Shown: positions 17,958-26,388, counted from the stretch's first letter. The stretch is DNA of 64,000 nucleotides from CAYYNP01 sp964472545 (GCA_964472545.1 CAYYNP010000017.1:1-64000); one strand, 5' to 3'. Numbers and translations: made by a program. Notes: a model not told the origin generated them from the letters alone.

Positions 17958-18338
17958 GGGAGGGCGCCGGGGATCATCGCGGAGGAGTTGTCGGAGAGGT
18001 TGTTGGAGTTTGCGGTTCGAGTTGGAAAGGTCGTGGATGCGTTGCCGAAGTCGCGATTGGGCAGCCACGTCGCAGGACAGCTTGTACGCTGCGGCACGTC
18101 GCCGCCGGCAAACTACGAAGAAGGATGTGCCGCGGAGAGTCGGAACGACTTTGTCCACAAGTTGAGCATTTGCCTCAAGGAGTTGCGAGAATCCCGCTTT
18201 TGGCTCCGACTCAGCGTGCGGGCAAACCTATTGCCGGGCGCCAAGATGAACGACCTAATCGACGAGTGCCACCAACTCTGCAAGATCATCGGACAATCGG
18301 TCGCCACCGCCAAGAGCAAGGGCCGGAACAAGAAATGA
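17955..18338 (+). CDS. Four-helix-bundle protein (23S rRNA intervening-sequence family)
   Basis: 127 residues from the ATG at 17955 (MGRAPGIIAEELSERLLEF). It belongs to the S23/TIGR02436 group: a helix with LEFAVRVGKVVDALPKS, the signature VAGQLVRCGTSPPANYEEGCAAES with RNDFVHKLSICLKELRESRFWLRL, then a final helix ending with basic residues. The family forms pentameric bundles; originally found in insertions within 23S rRNA genes, it is now seen widely as stand-alone genes. Here it is framed by AATTG heptamer arrays in inverted orientation and separates the regulator gene from the flagellar promoter, which suggests it was inserted as a unit. Function unknown. Confidence 0.85.
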   Translation: MGRAPGIIAEELSERLLEFAVRVGKVVDALPKSRLGSHVAGQLVRCGTSPPANYEEGCAAESRNDFVHKLSICLKELRESRFWLRLSVRANLLPGAKMNDLIDECHQLCKIIGQSVATAKSKGRNKK

Positions 18339-18383
18339 AACATCAACCCACAACACGAATTCGCAGACCGCACCCCCCAAACT

Positions 18384-18432
18384 CCAATCTTCAATTTGCA
18401 ATCTGCAATTCTCAATTCTCAATTTGCAATTC
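18384..18432. repeat. Heptamer array, CAATTTG type (inverted partner of 17916-17957)
   Basis: Seven consecutive 7-base units (CAATCTT, CAATTTG, CAATCTG, CAATTCT, CAATTCT, CAATTTG, CAATTCC). Read on the other strand the units match the AATTGNA pattern of the array in front of the four-helix gene, so the two arrays act as imperfect inverted flanks of that gene. Confidence 0.85.
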
Positions 18433-18627
18433 CCCCGCTCCTCCGGCCGTTTCTGCCGATCGGCAACCTGCAGGTCTTGCCGGTCGAACGCGAACACGGG
18501 GCTTTGGGAAAACGAGGGGACTTTCCTCTGAAAACCGCACCGACCACACAAACCTAGAACTCGCATGACGTTAGATACCTCCCGACAATCGAACGCACTG
18601 CCGTCGGGGCCATCGGCGGCCGGGGTG

Positions 18628-18643
18628 TGGCACGTCGGTTGCA
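18628..18643 (+). promoter_or_regulatory. Sigma-54 promoter for the flagellar operon
   Basis: TGGCACGTCGGTTGCA matches the sigma-54 consensus TGGCACG-N4-TTGCW at every defined base, with the correct -24/-12 spacing. It lies 58 bases before the flgB start codon, and just downstream of a histidine kinase and NtrC-type activator pair. This is the strongest promoter call in the window. Confidence 0.93.
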
Positions 18644-18701
18644 CGGGCAAGACTCGACGCTGCCGATCGACGGCGGCAACCGCAGCACAAAGGTTCGCAT
18701 A

Positions 18702-19133
18702 ATGTACTCCGGACTGTTCCAATCGACGACGATCCCGATGCTCCAGGAGGCGGTCAACTTTGCGCAGACCCGCCACACCGTCCTGGCCGGGAACCTCGCC
18801 AACATGGACACGCCCGGCTATCAGGCCCGCGATCTCTCGGTCGAAGATTTCCAGCAGAAGCTGAAGGCAGCCGTGGACGAGAAGCGCCGTCCGCGCGAGT
18901 CCCTCTTGTCGGAGCCCTGGTCGCCCGGCGGACTTGGCGTCGGCCGCAGCAAGTCGCCCATGGCCGAGGTCTCCGAAAACCCCAAGACGATCACCCGGCA
19001 CGACAAGGGCGAGATCCGCCTGGAACACGAAGTGACCGAGATCACCAAGAACCAGATGCAGCACAACCTGGCGTTGACGCTGCTGGTCAACCAGTTCCGG
19101 CTGTTGCAGACGGCGATTAGCGAACGCGTGTAG
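18702..19133 (+). CDS. flgB: Flagellar proximal rod protein FlgB
   Basis: 143 residues from the ATG at 18702 (MYSGLFQSTTIPMLQE). The FlgB/FlgC rod motif LAGNLANMDTPGYQARDL (29-46) identifies the family, and the C-terminal helix LTLLVNQFRLLQTAI forms the rod coiled coil with the N-terminal helix. It is exported by the flagellar type III apparatus and joins the rod at the MS ring. First gene after the sigma-54 promoter; a longer frame upstream contains the promoter itself and is not the start. Confidence 0.95.
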   Translation: MYSGLFQSTTIPMLQEAVNFAQTRHTVLAGNLANMDTPGYQARDLSVEDFQQKLKAAVDEKRRPRESLLSEPWSPGGLGVGRSKSPMAEVSENPKTITRHDKGEIRLEHEVTEITKNQMQHNLALTLLVNQFRLLQTAISERV

Positions 19134-19167
19134 GCCTTCCGACGGAAAGTGACAAAGGAGAATCGAC

Positions 19168-19587
19168 ATGTTTTCCGCCTTAGACATCAGCACCAGCGGC
19201 CTGATGGCGCAGCGTTCGCGGATGCACGCCTGCTCGAGCAACATCGCCAACATGTCGACCACGCACAACGAGAACGGGGTGCGCGTGCCCTACCAACCGA
19301 AGTTCGTGATCTTCGAGACGGACGACACCGTGGGGGCCAACGGCGCGGTCGGCGTGCGGGTCAAGTCGGTCGAGACGTCCAACGTCGAGCCCCGTTGGGT
19401 CCACGACCCCGACCATCCCGAGGCGATGAAGGACGGCCCCCATCGCGACCATGTCGCCTACCCGAACGTCAACATGATGACCGAGTTCACCAACGCGATG
19501 GAAGCTGCCCGGGCGTACGAAGCCAACCTGGGGGCGATGGAAATAACCAAGGACCTCGAACAAAAAACCTTGAGGATTCTGGCCTGA
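19168..19587 (+). CDS. flgC: Flagellar proximal rod protein FlgC
   Basis: 139 residues. An AAAGGAG site precedes the ATG at 19168. N-terminal ALDISTSGLMAQRSRM and the rod motif SSNIANMSTTHNENG resemble FlgC, where NxANxxT is conserved, and the C-terminal EFTNAMEAARAYEANLGAMEITKDL is typical. It builds the rod with FlgB. The stop codon overlaps the fliE start by one base (TGATG), so translation is coupled. Confidence 0.95.
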   Translation: MFSALDISTSGLMAQRSRMHACSSNIANMSTTHNENGVRVPYQPKFVIFETDDTVGANGAVGVRVKSVETSNVEPRWVHDPDHPEAMKDGPHRDHVAYPNVNMMTEFTNAMEAARAYEANLGAMEITKDLEQKTLRILA

Positions 19588-19886
19588 TGAACCCCATCCA
19601 GAACATATCCGCCGGGACGTCGATGCTGGGGCAGGCCTCCGCCGCAGCCGGCGCGGCGAAGGACTCGGCCCCGTTTACCGATTTCCTGTTGAAATCGATC
19701 CACGAAGTCAACGCCATGCAGCAGGACGCCGACGTGGCGGTCGAGCAGTTGATGACCGGGGGCGACGTCAACCCGGCCGAGGTGCTCACGGCCGTGCAAA
19801 AGGCCGACGTCGCCTTCCGGCTGATGCTGCAAGTGCGCAACAAGATCGTACAAGCCTATCAGGAAGTGAACAACATCCGCGTCTAA
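19587..19886 (+). CDS. fliE: Flagellar hook-basal body protein FliE
   Basis: 99 residues from the ATG at 19587, coupled to flgC. Family features: FTDFLLKSIHEVNAMQQDADVAVEQL and the ending AFRLMLQVRNKIVQAYQEVNNIRV, which is the conserved FliE C-terminus. FliE joins the MS ring to the rod and is the first axial protein exported. Gene order flgB-flgC-fliE is the classical one. Confidence 0.95.
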   Translation: MNPIQNISAGTSMLGQASAAAGAAKDSAPFTDFLLKSIHEVNAMQQDADVAVEQLMTGGDVNPAEVLTAVQKADVAFRLMLQVRNKIVQAYQEVNNIRV

Positions 19887-19964
19887 CGTGTCCGCTTTTT
19901 GCCCCATTGACCGGGCAGCACGCGGCCACGTTTTCCAACGCCAGCCTGACACGAGGTTCCAAGG

Positions 19965-21671
19965 ATGGATTTCCTCAACAAATCGTTTGCCCAACTTAGC
20001 GATCTGTTTAAGTCGATGACGCCCGGCGCGCGGATCACAGCCGGCTTGCTGCTGGCCGTGGTGGTGATCAGCCTGGGATATCTGTTCACCCACGAGTTCT
20101 CCGGCCCCAACATCGATCTGCTCAACGGCGTGCCGGTGGCGCCGGGCGAATTGGGCGCGATGGAGTCGGCCTTCCACGCGGCCGGGCTGAGCGACTACGA
20201 CGTCCGCGGCACACAGGTTTTGGTGCCCAAGGGCAAGAAGGCGGCCTACATGGCTGCGCTGGCCGACGGGCAGGCACTGCCGGCGAACATCAATACCGTA
20301 TTCGACGAGCCGCTCGGCGGCCCCTTCACGCCGCGTCAGGAGCGCGAGCAGAGGATGCGCGTGGCCAAGCAGAAGGCCCTCTCGATGACCATCGGCCTGA
20401 TGAAGGGCATCCAGCGGGCTCACGTGCTCTACGACGTACGCGAGAAGCCCGGCCTGGCCCGGGCCACGGAGATCACCGCCACCGCCAGCGCCAAGGCCTT
20501 CGGCACGCAGAATCTCAGCGGCGAGCAAGTGGCCGCGATCCGCCATCTGGTGGCCGGGGCGATCGCCGGGCTGGAACCCGGCGACGTGACCGTGGCCGAC
20601 CTCAACGGCCCGATCCACCACAGCAACGGTACCCAAAACGGCGGCAGCGTCGACGACGACGTCTTCGCCGGACTGACCCAGGCCTGGGAGGAGGACACTA
20701 ACGCCAAGATCCTCGGCTCGCTGAGCTACGTGCCCGGGGTCACCGTCACCAGCACGGTGGTGCTGAACAAGGATCAACTGAATCGCACTGTCAGACAAAA
20801 ACACGACAAGAGCACGGTGGCGCTGAGCGAGAGTCGAAACGAGAGCAGCGAGACCGTCGAGGGCGGCGGGCCGGCGGGTGATCCCGGCTACGGGGCCAAC
20901 CAAACGGTCAACCCGAACATGGGTGGCTCGATCAGCCGGGCCGGAGCTACCGGCTCCCGTGAGGACAAGACCACCGAGAACAGCGACGTCCGTCAGGTGC
21001 CGTTGACGACCGAAGAGCAGGAGTTGATAACGGCCCCCATGACACCGGAGCGGGTGGCCGTCTCGATCGGTATTCCGGTGAGCTACTTCGAGGACATCTG
21101 GCGCCGGCAAAACCCGACGGAAGAAGGCGCCGAGCCGCAAACCCCCGACGCCGCGGCGTTGCAGAAGATCGAAGACGACGAGACGACCAAGATCCGGGCC
21201 TATGTGGCCAATATCCTGCCGGACCCGATCGACACCAGCGCCGCCGCCGCGGGAGCCCCGGCCCCGATCGACAAGACCACGCTGGTCTCGATCAACACGT
21301 TCCAAGACATCAAGGCCCCCGAGATCCCCGGACCGGGATTCGCCGATAACGCCTGGGCCTGGCTGGGCCAATACTGGAGCACCCTGGGGATGGTCGGCCT
21401 GGCCGCGTTCAGCCTGGTGATCTTGCGATCAATGATCAAGACCACTCCGGCCACGGCGGCAGCGGCGCCGGCGGTTGCCGAGGAGACGCCGGCCGTTGCC
21501 GGTGCGATCGAAGACGAAGAAGACGAAGAGGAAGCCGCCGCGATCGTCAACCGCCTGGGACGCTTCTCCGGCAGCGGGCGGTCGCTGCGCGACGAGTTGT
21601 CGGATCTGGTCCAGGAAGATCCCGATAGCGCAGCGAACATCTTGAGGACTTGGATTGGAAGTGCGGGGTAG
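19965..21671 (+). CDS. fliF: Flagellar MS-ring protein FliF
   Basis: 568 residues, the usual length. First membrane helix at about 23-42 (ARITAGLLLAVVVISLGYLF), then the YscJ/FliF ring-building motifs (GVPVAPGELGAMESAFHAAG, RVAKQKALSMTIGLMKGIQRAHVLYD), a variable glycine/serine-rich region around 295-330, the second helix near 465-485 (LGMVGLAAFSLVILRSM), and a C-terminal acidic tail ending LRDELSDLVQEDPDSAANIL, the FliG-binding region. It forms the inner-membrane ring on which the motor is built. Upstream spacing of 78 bases from fliE. Confidence 0.96.
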   Translation: MDFLNKSFAQLSDLFKSMTPGARITAGLLLAVVVISLGYLFTHEFSGPNIDLLNGVPVAPGELGAMESAFHAAGLSDYDVRGTQVLVPKGKKAAYMAALADGQALPANINTVFDEPLGGPFTPRQEREQRMRVAKQKALSMTIGLMKGIQRAHVLYDVREKPGLARATEITATASAKAFGTQNLSGEQVAAIRHLVAGAIAGLEPGDVTVADLNGPIHHSNGTQNGGSVDDDVFAGLTQAWEEDTNAKILGSLSYVPGVTVTSTVVLNKDQLNRTVRQKHDKSTVALSESRNESSETVEGGGPAGDPGYGANQTVNPNMGGSISRAGATGSREDKTTENSDVRQVPLTTEEQELITAPMTPERVAVSIGIPVSYFEDIWRRQNPTEEGAEPQTPDAAALQKIEDDETTKIRAYVANILPDPIDTSAAAAGAPAPIDKTTLVSINTFQDIKAPEIPGPGFADNAWAWLGQYWSTLGMVGLAAFSLVILRSMIKTTPATAAAAPAVAEETPAVAGAIEDEEDEEEAAAIVNRLGRFSGSGRSLRDELSDLVQEDPDSAANILRTWIGSAG

Positions 21672-21680
21672 CGGTGGGGG

Positions 21681-21785
21681 GAGTGGGAGTTAGGAGTTCG
21701 GAGTTAGGAGTGGAGGGTGGTGGGTGGTGAGTGGTGAGTTGGGAGCAGGGGGTGAGGAGTTGGGGGTGAGGAGTTGGGGGTGGAG
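21681..21785. repeat. Heptamer array, AGTTGGG type (15 units)
   Basis: Fifteen in-phase 7-base units between fliF and fliG, starting GAGTGGG, AGTTAGG, AGTTCGG, AGTTAGG and ending AGTTGGG, GGTGGAG. The unit drifts along the array (AGTTAGG to GGTGGTG to AGTTGGG) but the 7-base phase never slips. Longest of the window's heptamer arrays. Purine-only strand on the coding side. Confidence 0.88.
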
Positions 21786-21859
21786 AGAGGCGAGTATGGA
21801 AGGCTTGGGGGCGGGCCTTCTATTGGCGGCTTGACAAAGACAGAAATCACGGCTTCCCG

Positions 21860-22930
21860 ATGCGAACACGGCAGCAACCTATCGCGAAAACCGGCTCGGC
21901 CGACCCCGGGCTGCGCAAGGCGGCGATCTTGCTTTCGGGCTTGGATCGCGCGGCGGCCGATGCGATGCTCGAGGCGATGGGACCCGAACAGGCCGAAGAA
22001 GTTCGCCGGGCGACCATCGCGCTGGGGCGGATCGATCCGCAAGAACAACGCCGCGTAATCGACGAGTTCTTCCAGGTGCGGCCGATGATGCCGCAGCAGC
22101 AGCCGTCGGGTATCGAACTCGACGACCGCTTGGCCCGACGCCTCGGCATGTCCGCCGGGCTGTCGACACGGGAGGAGCAGCCGCCGAGTTCGATCGATCT
22201 GGTAGCCGATTCGGCAGCAGATTCGGTCGGCGGCCGCACTACGCCGTTCGACTTCCTCCAGGAAACCGAGGGCGACAAGCTGGCCCGGGTGTTGGCGAGC
22301 GAACGTCCGCAAACGGTCGCTCTGGTGCTTTCCCACCTGTCGTCGAAGCGTGCCGGCAGCGTGCTGGTCCGGCTGCCCGCCGGTCTTCAGACCGAGGTCC
22401 TTCGGCGGCTGATCGAGTTGGAAGAAACCGATCCGGCCGTTCTGCGGGAAGTGGAGCAGGCGCTGCAAGCGCGGCTATCGCAGCAGGTCCGGATGCAGCG
22501 ACGCCGGGTGGCCGGGGTGCAGGCGATCGCCGGGATTCTGGCAGAATCTGAAGGCGGCGCGCGGATGCAGATTCTCGACAACCTGGCCGCACACGATCGC
22601 CCGCTGGCCGAACGGCTGGGCCTGAGGCGGCTGGCTTTCGACGACCTCACGCGGCTGGACGATGCATCGTTGCGGGCGGTGTTCGACGCGGCCGGTCCGG
22701 AGACCGCGATGACGGCCCTGGTGGGTGCCCCGCCGGCGTTGATCGACCGCATCGTACGGCCGTTATCATCCGGCGACGCGGCGGTCTTCCGCCGCCGGCT
22801 CGACCACCCCGGCCCGATCCGCCTTTCCGATCTGGAGCGCGCGCGGCAGCAGGTTGCCGAAGAGGCCTGCCAGATGGCCGTCGAAGGACGCATCCGACTA
22901 CCCAACGAGAGAACCCGGGCGGCCGCCTGA
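21860..22930 (+). CDS. fliG: Flagellar motor switch protein FliG
   Basis: 356 residues. N-terminal FliF-binding domain (LRKAAILLSGLDRAAADAML), middle domain with LARVLASERPQTVALVLSHL and LPAGLQTEVLRRLIELEETD (the FliG motif PxxVQ-type region), and C-terminal torque domain (FDDLTRLDDASLRAVFDAAG, then DHPGPIRLSDLERARQQVAEEA). FliG couples stator ion flow to rotor rotation. The linker around residues 70-125 is longer than usual. Start chosen at the ATG at 21860. Confidence 0.93.
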   Translation: MRTRQQPIAKTGSADPGLRKAAILLSGLDRAAADAMLEAMGPEQAEEVRRATIALGRIDPQEQRRVIDEFFQVRPMMPQQQPSGIELDDRLARRLGMSAGLSTREEQPPSSIDLVADSAADSVGGRTTPFDFLQETEGDKLARVLASERPQTVALVLSHLSSKRAGSVLVRLPAGLQTEVLRRLIELEETDPAVLREVEQALQARLSQQVRMQRRRVAGVQAIAGILAESEGGARMQILDNLAAHDRPLAERLGLRRLAFDDLTRLDDASLRAVFDAAGPETAMTALVGAPPALIDRIVRPLSSGDAAVFRRRLDHPGPIRLSDLERARQQVAEEACQMAVEGRIRLPNERTRAAA

Positions 22931-22989
22931 CACGGCGGCAAGCCGCAACAGGCGGCGTTTGCGGCCGCCAAAACCGACACGAATTGCCC

Positions 22990-23631
22990 ATGCCCACCAT
23001 CATCCGAGCCACCGAACGCAACCGCGGCGTCCACGGCGTGGCCTACAACCTCAATGATATGAACGCCCGGGCGGAGCGTTACCTCAACGAGGTCCGCGCC
23101 GAGGCGGGCAAGATCGTGGCCGAAGCCCGGCGCGAAGCGGAGAAGATCCGCCGACGGGCTGCCGAAGAAGGCCGTGCCGCCGGACGCGGCGAGATCGAAA
23201 AAATGGTCCAGGGCCGATTGGCCAACGTGTTGCCGGCACTAGGGCAAGCCGTCAAGGACATCCAACACGCCAAACACGCATGGCTGAAGCGATGGGAAGC
23301 CACCGCGGTCCACGTTGCCGCGGCGATCGCCGGACGCGTGATCCGCCGCGAATTGACACGGCAACCGGAGATCCGACTTCAACTCGTCCGCGAAGCCCTG
23401 GAGTTGGCCTCCGGGAACTCGCAATTGCGGATTCGGCTGAACCCGGACGATCACCAGTCGATCGCCAAACAAGTCAAGATGCTAACCGATGAGTTGGCGC
23501 CCTTGGCCGCCGCCGAGATCATCCCCGATCCGGAGATCACCCCCGGCGGCTGCCGAGTAGAAACGCGCTTCGGTGCGATCGATCAGCAGATCGAGAAGCA
23601 GTTGGAGCGGATTGAAGAGGAGTTGGCGTGA
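22990..23631 (+). CDS. fliH: Flagellar export stator protein FliH
   Basis: 213 residues from the ATG at 22990 (MPTIIRATERNRG); an in-frame TTG two codons upstream is less likely. A charged alanine/glutamate coiled coil (YLNEVRAEAGKIVAEARREAEKI) with GxxxG-like spacing in EEGRAAGRGEIEK precedes the globular FliH/SctL domain (VHVAAAIAGRVIRRELT, RIRLNPDDH, IPDPEITPGGCRVET). FliH regulates and links the ATPase FliI to the export gate and C ring. Placed between fliG and fliI as usual. Confidence 0.93.
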   Translation: MPTIIRATERNRGVHGVAYNLNDMNARAERYLNEVRAEAGKIVAEARREAEKIRRRAAEEGRAAGRGEIEKMVQGRLANVLPALGQAVKDIQHAKHAWLKRWEATAVHVAAAIAGRVIRRELTRQPEIRLQLVREALELASGNSQLRIRLNPDDHQSIAKQVKMLTDELAPLAAAEIIPDPEITPGGCRVETRFGAIDQQIEKQLERIEEELA

Positions 23632-23633
23632 AG

Positions 23634-23668
23634 GTAGTAGGCAGTAGACGGTAGGCAGTAGGCGGTAT
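23634..23668. repeat. Heptamer array, GCAGTAG type
   Basis: Five in-phase units (GTAGTAG, GCAGTAG, ACGGTAG, GCAGTAG, GCGGTAT) starting right after the fliH stop. The same unit occurs at 31320-31368 and 36733-36788. Confidence 0.8.
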
Positions 23669-23680
23669 GGAATCGGTTGA

Positions 23681-23733
23681 AATCATCAATTGCCAATCCT
23701 CAATCACAAATCATGAATCCCAAATCATAAATC
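23681..23733. repeat. Heptamer array, AATC type, directly before fliI
   Basis: The word AATC (once AATT) recurs at 23681, 23688, 23695, 23702, 23709, 23716, 23723 and 23730, exactly every seven bases, with three variable bases between. The array ends four bases before the GTG start of fliI and leaves no clear Shine-Dalgarno site. The same kind of array precedes fliQ at 36855-36886. Confidence 0.88.
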
Positions 23734-23737
23734 CATC

Positions 23738-25150
23738 GTGTTGAGCATTGCCGAACAACTCGAAACCGTGATGCCGACGGCACTGTCCGGGACGGTGGCC
23801 AGTACGGTAGGGATGACGGTCTCGGTGGTCGGCTTTCCGGCGCCGGTCGGCGCGGTGGCCGAAATCGAACGCGAGACGGGCGGCCCGCTGGCGGCCGAAG
23901 TGATCGGCTTCCGCGACGAAATGACCGTCCTCTATCCCTTCAGCGACCTGGCCGGCGTGCGGCACGGCAACCGGGTGCGGCTGGCGCGGACAGTTCGCTG
24001 GCTGAAGGTCGGCGAGAAGTTGCTCGGGCGGGTCGTCGACGCGTCGGGCAACGTGGTCGACGGGAGGCCGCAGCCCATGTTGCACGAAAGGGCCTCGTTC
24101 GCGCGTCGTCCGCCGCATCCCTGCCGCCGGCCCAGGATCGATCGGCCGTTGTCGACCGGCGTTCGAGTGATGGACGGCATGATGAGTTGCGGCCGCGGCC
24201 AACGGATGGGCATCTTCTCCGGCTCCGGCGTGGGCAAGAGCGTGCTGTTGGGCATGATGGCACGGTATACGGCGGCCGACGTGATCGTGATCGCGCTGGT
24301 CGGCGAACGGGGACGCGAGGTGAACGAGTTCATCGAGCGCGATTTGGGCCCCGAAGGCCTTGCCAAAAGCGTGGTCGTGGTGGCGACCAGCAACGAGCCG
24401 GCGTTGATCCGCGTGCAGGCGGCCTCGACGGCCACGGCGATCGCCGAACACTTCCGCGACCAGGGCAAGGACGTGCTGCTGTTGATGGACTCGCTGACCC
24501 GCTTCGCCTTCGCCCAACGAGAGATCGGCCTGGCTGCCGGCGAGCCTCCCACCACGCGGGGCTATCCCCCCTCGGTGTTCGCCCTGCTGCCGAAGCTGGT
24601 CGAACGGGCGGGCCGCAGTGCCCGAGGAAGCATTACCGCCTTTTACACCGTGTTGGTCGAGGCGGACGATCCCAACGAACCGATCAGCGACGCCGTCCGT
24701 GGGCTGCTCGACGGACATACCTGGCTTTCGCGCGACCTGGCCTCTCGCGGACACTACCCGGCGATCGACGTGCTGGGCAGCCTCAGCCGGCTGATGCCCG
24801 AGGTGACCGACGAAGAACATCGTCAGGCCGCCTTCACCCTGCGCGAGTTGCTCTCGGCGTATCGCGACCACGAAGACCTGATTTCGATCGGGGCCTATCG
24901 TCAGGGCACCAACAAGACGGTCGACGCGGCCGTCGAGATGATGGACGACTTGAACCAATACCTCCGCCAGCCGGTGGCCGAACCGTCGAACATGGACGAC
25001 GCCCGCGACGGCCTGATCCGGCTGAAGCAGCAATACGCTCAACGGCTCGCGAGCGTGGCAGCCGCCGGGCAGCCCGATGCACAACCCGCCGGGCAGCCCA
25101 GTGGACAACCCGGGCGTCCGGCCGCCCAAGCTCCCGCACCTTCACCGTAA
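23738..25150 (+). CDS. fliI: Flagellar export ATPase FliI
   Basis: 470 residues. Starts with GTG at 23738 (or TTG at the next codon). Walker A SGSGVGKS at 161-168, then GERGREVNEFIERDLG, the Walker B region LLLMDSLTRFAFAQREIGLAAGEPPTTRGYPPSVFALLPKLVERAGR split over its usual spacing, and the lid with GSLSRLMPEV. FliI powers unloading of export substrates at the flagellar type III gate together with FliH and FliJ. The C-terminus has an added tail rich in QP/GQP that is not part of the fold. Confidence 0.97.
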   Translation: MLSIAEQLETVMPTALSGTVASTVGMTVSVVGFPAPVGAVAEIERETGGPLAAEVIGFRDEMTVLYPFSDLAGVRHGNRVRLARTVRWLKVGEKLLGRVVDASGNVVDGRPQPMLHERASFARRPPHPCRRPRIDRPLSTGVRVMDGMMSCGRGQRMGIFSGSGVGKSVLLGMMARYTAADVIVIALVGERGREVNEFIERDLGPEGLAKSVVVVATSNEPALIRVQAASTATAIAEHFRDQGKDVLLLMDSLTRFAFAQREIGLAAGEPPTTRGYPPSVFALLPKLVERAGRSARGSITAFYTVLVEADDPNEPISDAVRGLLDGHTWLSRDLASRGHYPAIDVLGSLSRLMPEVTDEEHRQAAFTLRELLSAYRDHEDLISIGAYRQGTNKTVDAAVEMMDDLNQYLRQPVAEPSNMDDARDGLIRLKQQYAQRLASVAAAGQPDAQPAGQPSGQPGRPAAQAPAPSP

Positions 25151-25174
25151 CCTCGACCCACCGACCGTCATCCT

Positions 25175-25627
25175 ATGCCCAAGTTCCAATTCCGATTGGC
25201 GACGCTGCTGCGGCTCCGCGAGGCAACTCGCGACGAGCGGCGCGGACGGCTTGCCGAGGCCTATCGGGTGGACGAAGTGGTCGAGGCTCAGCTCGAGAGC
25301 GTCGCCGGCGAATTGGATTGGCTACGCGGCCGGTGCCGCCGGGTCGCCGGCCCGGGCAAGGTCGACGTCGATCAACTCACGGAAACGCAGCGTTACGAAC
25401 TGGCGCTTCGCGCCCAGCAGATGCAGCTTCGACAGCAGCGCGAACAGGTGGCCGTCGAGATCGAACGCCGGCGACGGGCCCTGATCGCCGCGGATCGCGA
25501 CGTCCGCGTCTTGGAGAAGCTTCGCGACCGCCAGGCCGAGAACCACCGCCAGACGGAGAACCGGTTGGAAATCAAGCAGCTCGATGAGGCGGCCGGCCTG
25601 TTGGCCGCCCGAAAGGAGGCCCGATGA
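25175..25627 (+). CDS. fliJ: FliJ export coiled-coil protein
   Basis: 150 residues. Starts MPKFQFRLATLLRLREATRDE, the FliJ-type opening, and is otherwise one long antiparallel coiled coil with LRAQQMQLRQQREQVAVEIERRRR. FliJ sits in the centre of the FliI ring and helps couple ATP hydrolysis and proton-motive force to export. The stop overlaps the start of the next gene by four bases. Confidence 0.9.
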   Translation: MPKFQFRLATLLRLREATRDERRGRLAEAYRVDEVVEAQLESVAGELDWLRGRCRRVAGPGKVDVDQLTETQRYELALRAQQMQLRQQREQVAVEIERRRRALIAADRDVRVLEKLRDRQAENHRQTENRLEIKQLDEAAGLLAARKEAR

Positions 25628-26337
25628 TCTCGCGACTCCTACGCAGCGGTACGAAGTGGTTCGTCTACTTCTGCCTTGCCACGGTCTTGGCCCAGGTGGC
25701 CTTGGCCGGCTATTTCACGGCCACCTGGGGCGTCGATCGCGACAAGGCGATCAAGATTCTGGCCGTGCTGCAAGACGTCGACCTCTACGAACTTCGCAAA
25801 GAGGCCGAAGACGAACTGCAAACCACCACCGCCGAGCAGCCCTCCTACGAAGCGGTGATCGACGCCCGGGCCAAAGACGTCCTCGACGTGCAACTCCGTT
25901 TGGAGGCGCTGGCCACCGGCATGGAACAACTCGCTTACGAGCAACGCAAGCTGCGCGCGGAGAAAGAGCGTTTCGAGGGCATCAAGGCCAACTTCGATCG
26001 CCAGTTGATCGCTATGCAGGAAGGCGCCGCCGCCACCGGCGTGGAGAACTTCCGCGTAACGCTCGAGTCGCTCAAAGCGGACGAGGCCAAGATTCAACTT
26101 GTCAAGATGCTCGAAGATAACGATATCGACCAGGAAGAGCGGCTGAATATCGCCGTGGTGGTGCTCAGTAGCATGACCACGGTCAAGGCGTCGAAGATCA
26201 TGGCTGAATTCAAGACCGACGCCGAGTTGACGCAGCTCTACGAAGTGCTCAAACGGATGCGCCAAGGTGAGCCGGAGAACGGCATGCAGGAGAAGACGCT
26301 CGAGCAACTCCAGGGCGCGAGTCCCCCCGTTTCCTAG
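25624..26337 (+). CDS. MotE/MgtE-N-like flagellar coiled-coil membrane protein
   Basis: 237 residues. An N-terminal membrane helix (WFVYFCLATVLAQVALAGYF, about 11-31), an extended coiled coil with LRLEALATGMEQLAYEQRKLRAEKERF, then a helical C-terminus with the EDNDIDQEERLNIAVVVLSSMTTVKASKIMAEF core, which resembles the MgtE N-domain of MotE. MotE is a chaperone of the stator-associated disc in Epsilonproteobacteria. The gene overlaps fliJ (ATGA) and precedes fliK, the usual place of such genes. The assignment is by pattern and context. Confidence 0.65.
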   Translation: MISRLLRSGTKWFVYFCLATVLAQVALAGYFTATWGVDRDKAIKILAVLQDVDLYELRKEAEDELQTTTAEQPSYEAVIDARAKDVLDVQLRLEALATGMEQLAYEQRKLRAEKERFEGIKANFDRQLIAMQEGAAATGVENFRVTLESLKADEAKIQLVKMLEDNDIDQEERLNIAVVVLSSMTTVKASKIMAEFKTDAELTQLYEVLKRMRQGEPENGMQEKTLEQLQGASPPVS

Positions 26338-26388
26338 AGACGTCGCGCCGTGGGCCTGCGATTGCAGGGAGGCCAAAAGGACAAGGAT

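Larger units (their letters stand above)
18339..18701. other. Flagellar operon leader, no gene seen
   Basis: 363 bases between the four-helix gene and flgB. It contains the heptamer array at 18384-18432 and the sigma-54 promoter at 18628-18643. No coding frame is supported. Binding sites for the NtrC-type activator would be expected 80-150 bases upstream of the promoter, but no repeated operator could be named. Confidence 0.6.

Noticed and set aside
17955..18338. Toxin or antitoxin
   Set aside because: The residues and length fit the four-helix-bundle S23 family; no partner gene is beside it.
21681..21785. CRISPR-like array
   Set aside because: Seven-base units without spacers, no leader or cas genes. 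The other heptamer arrays fail for the same reason.
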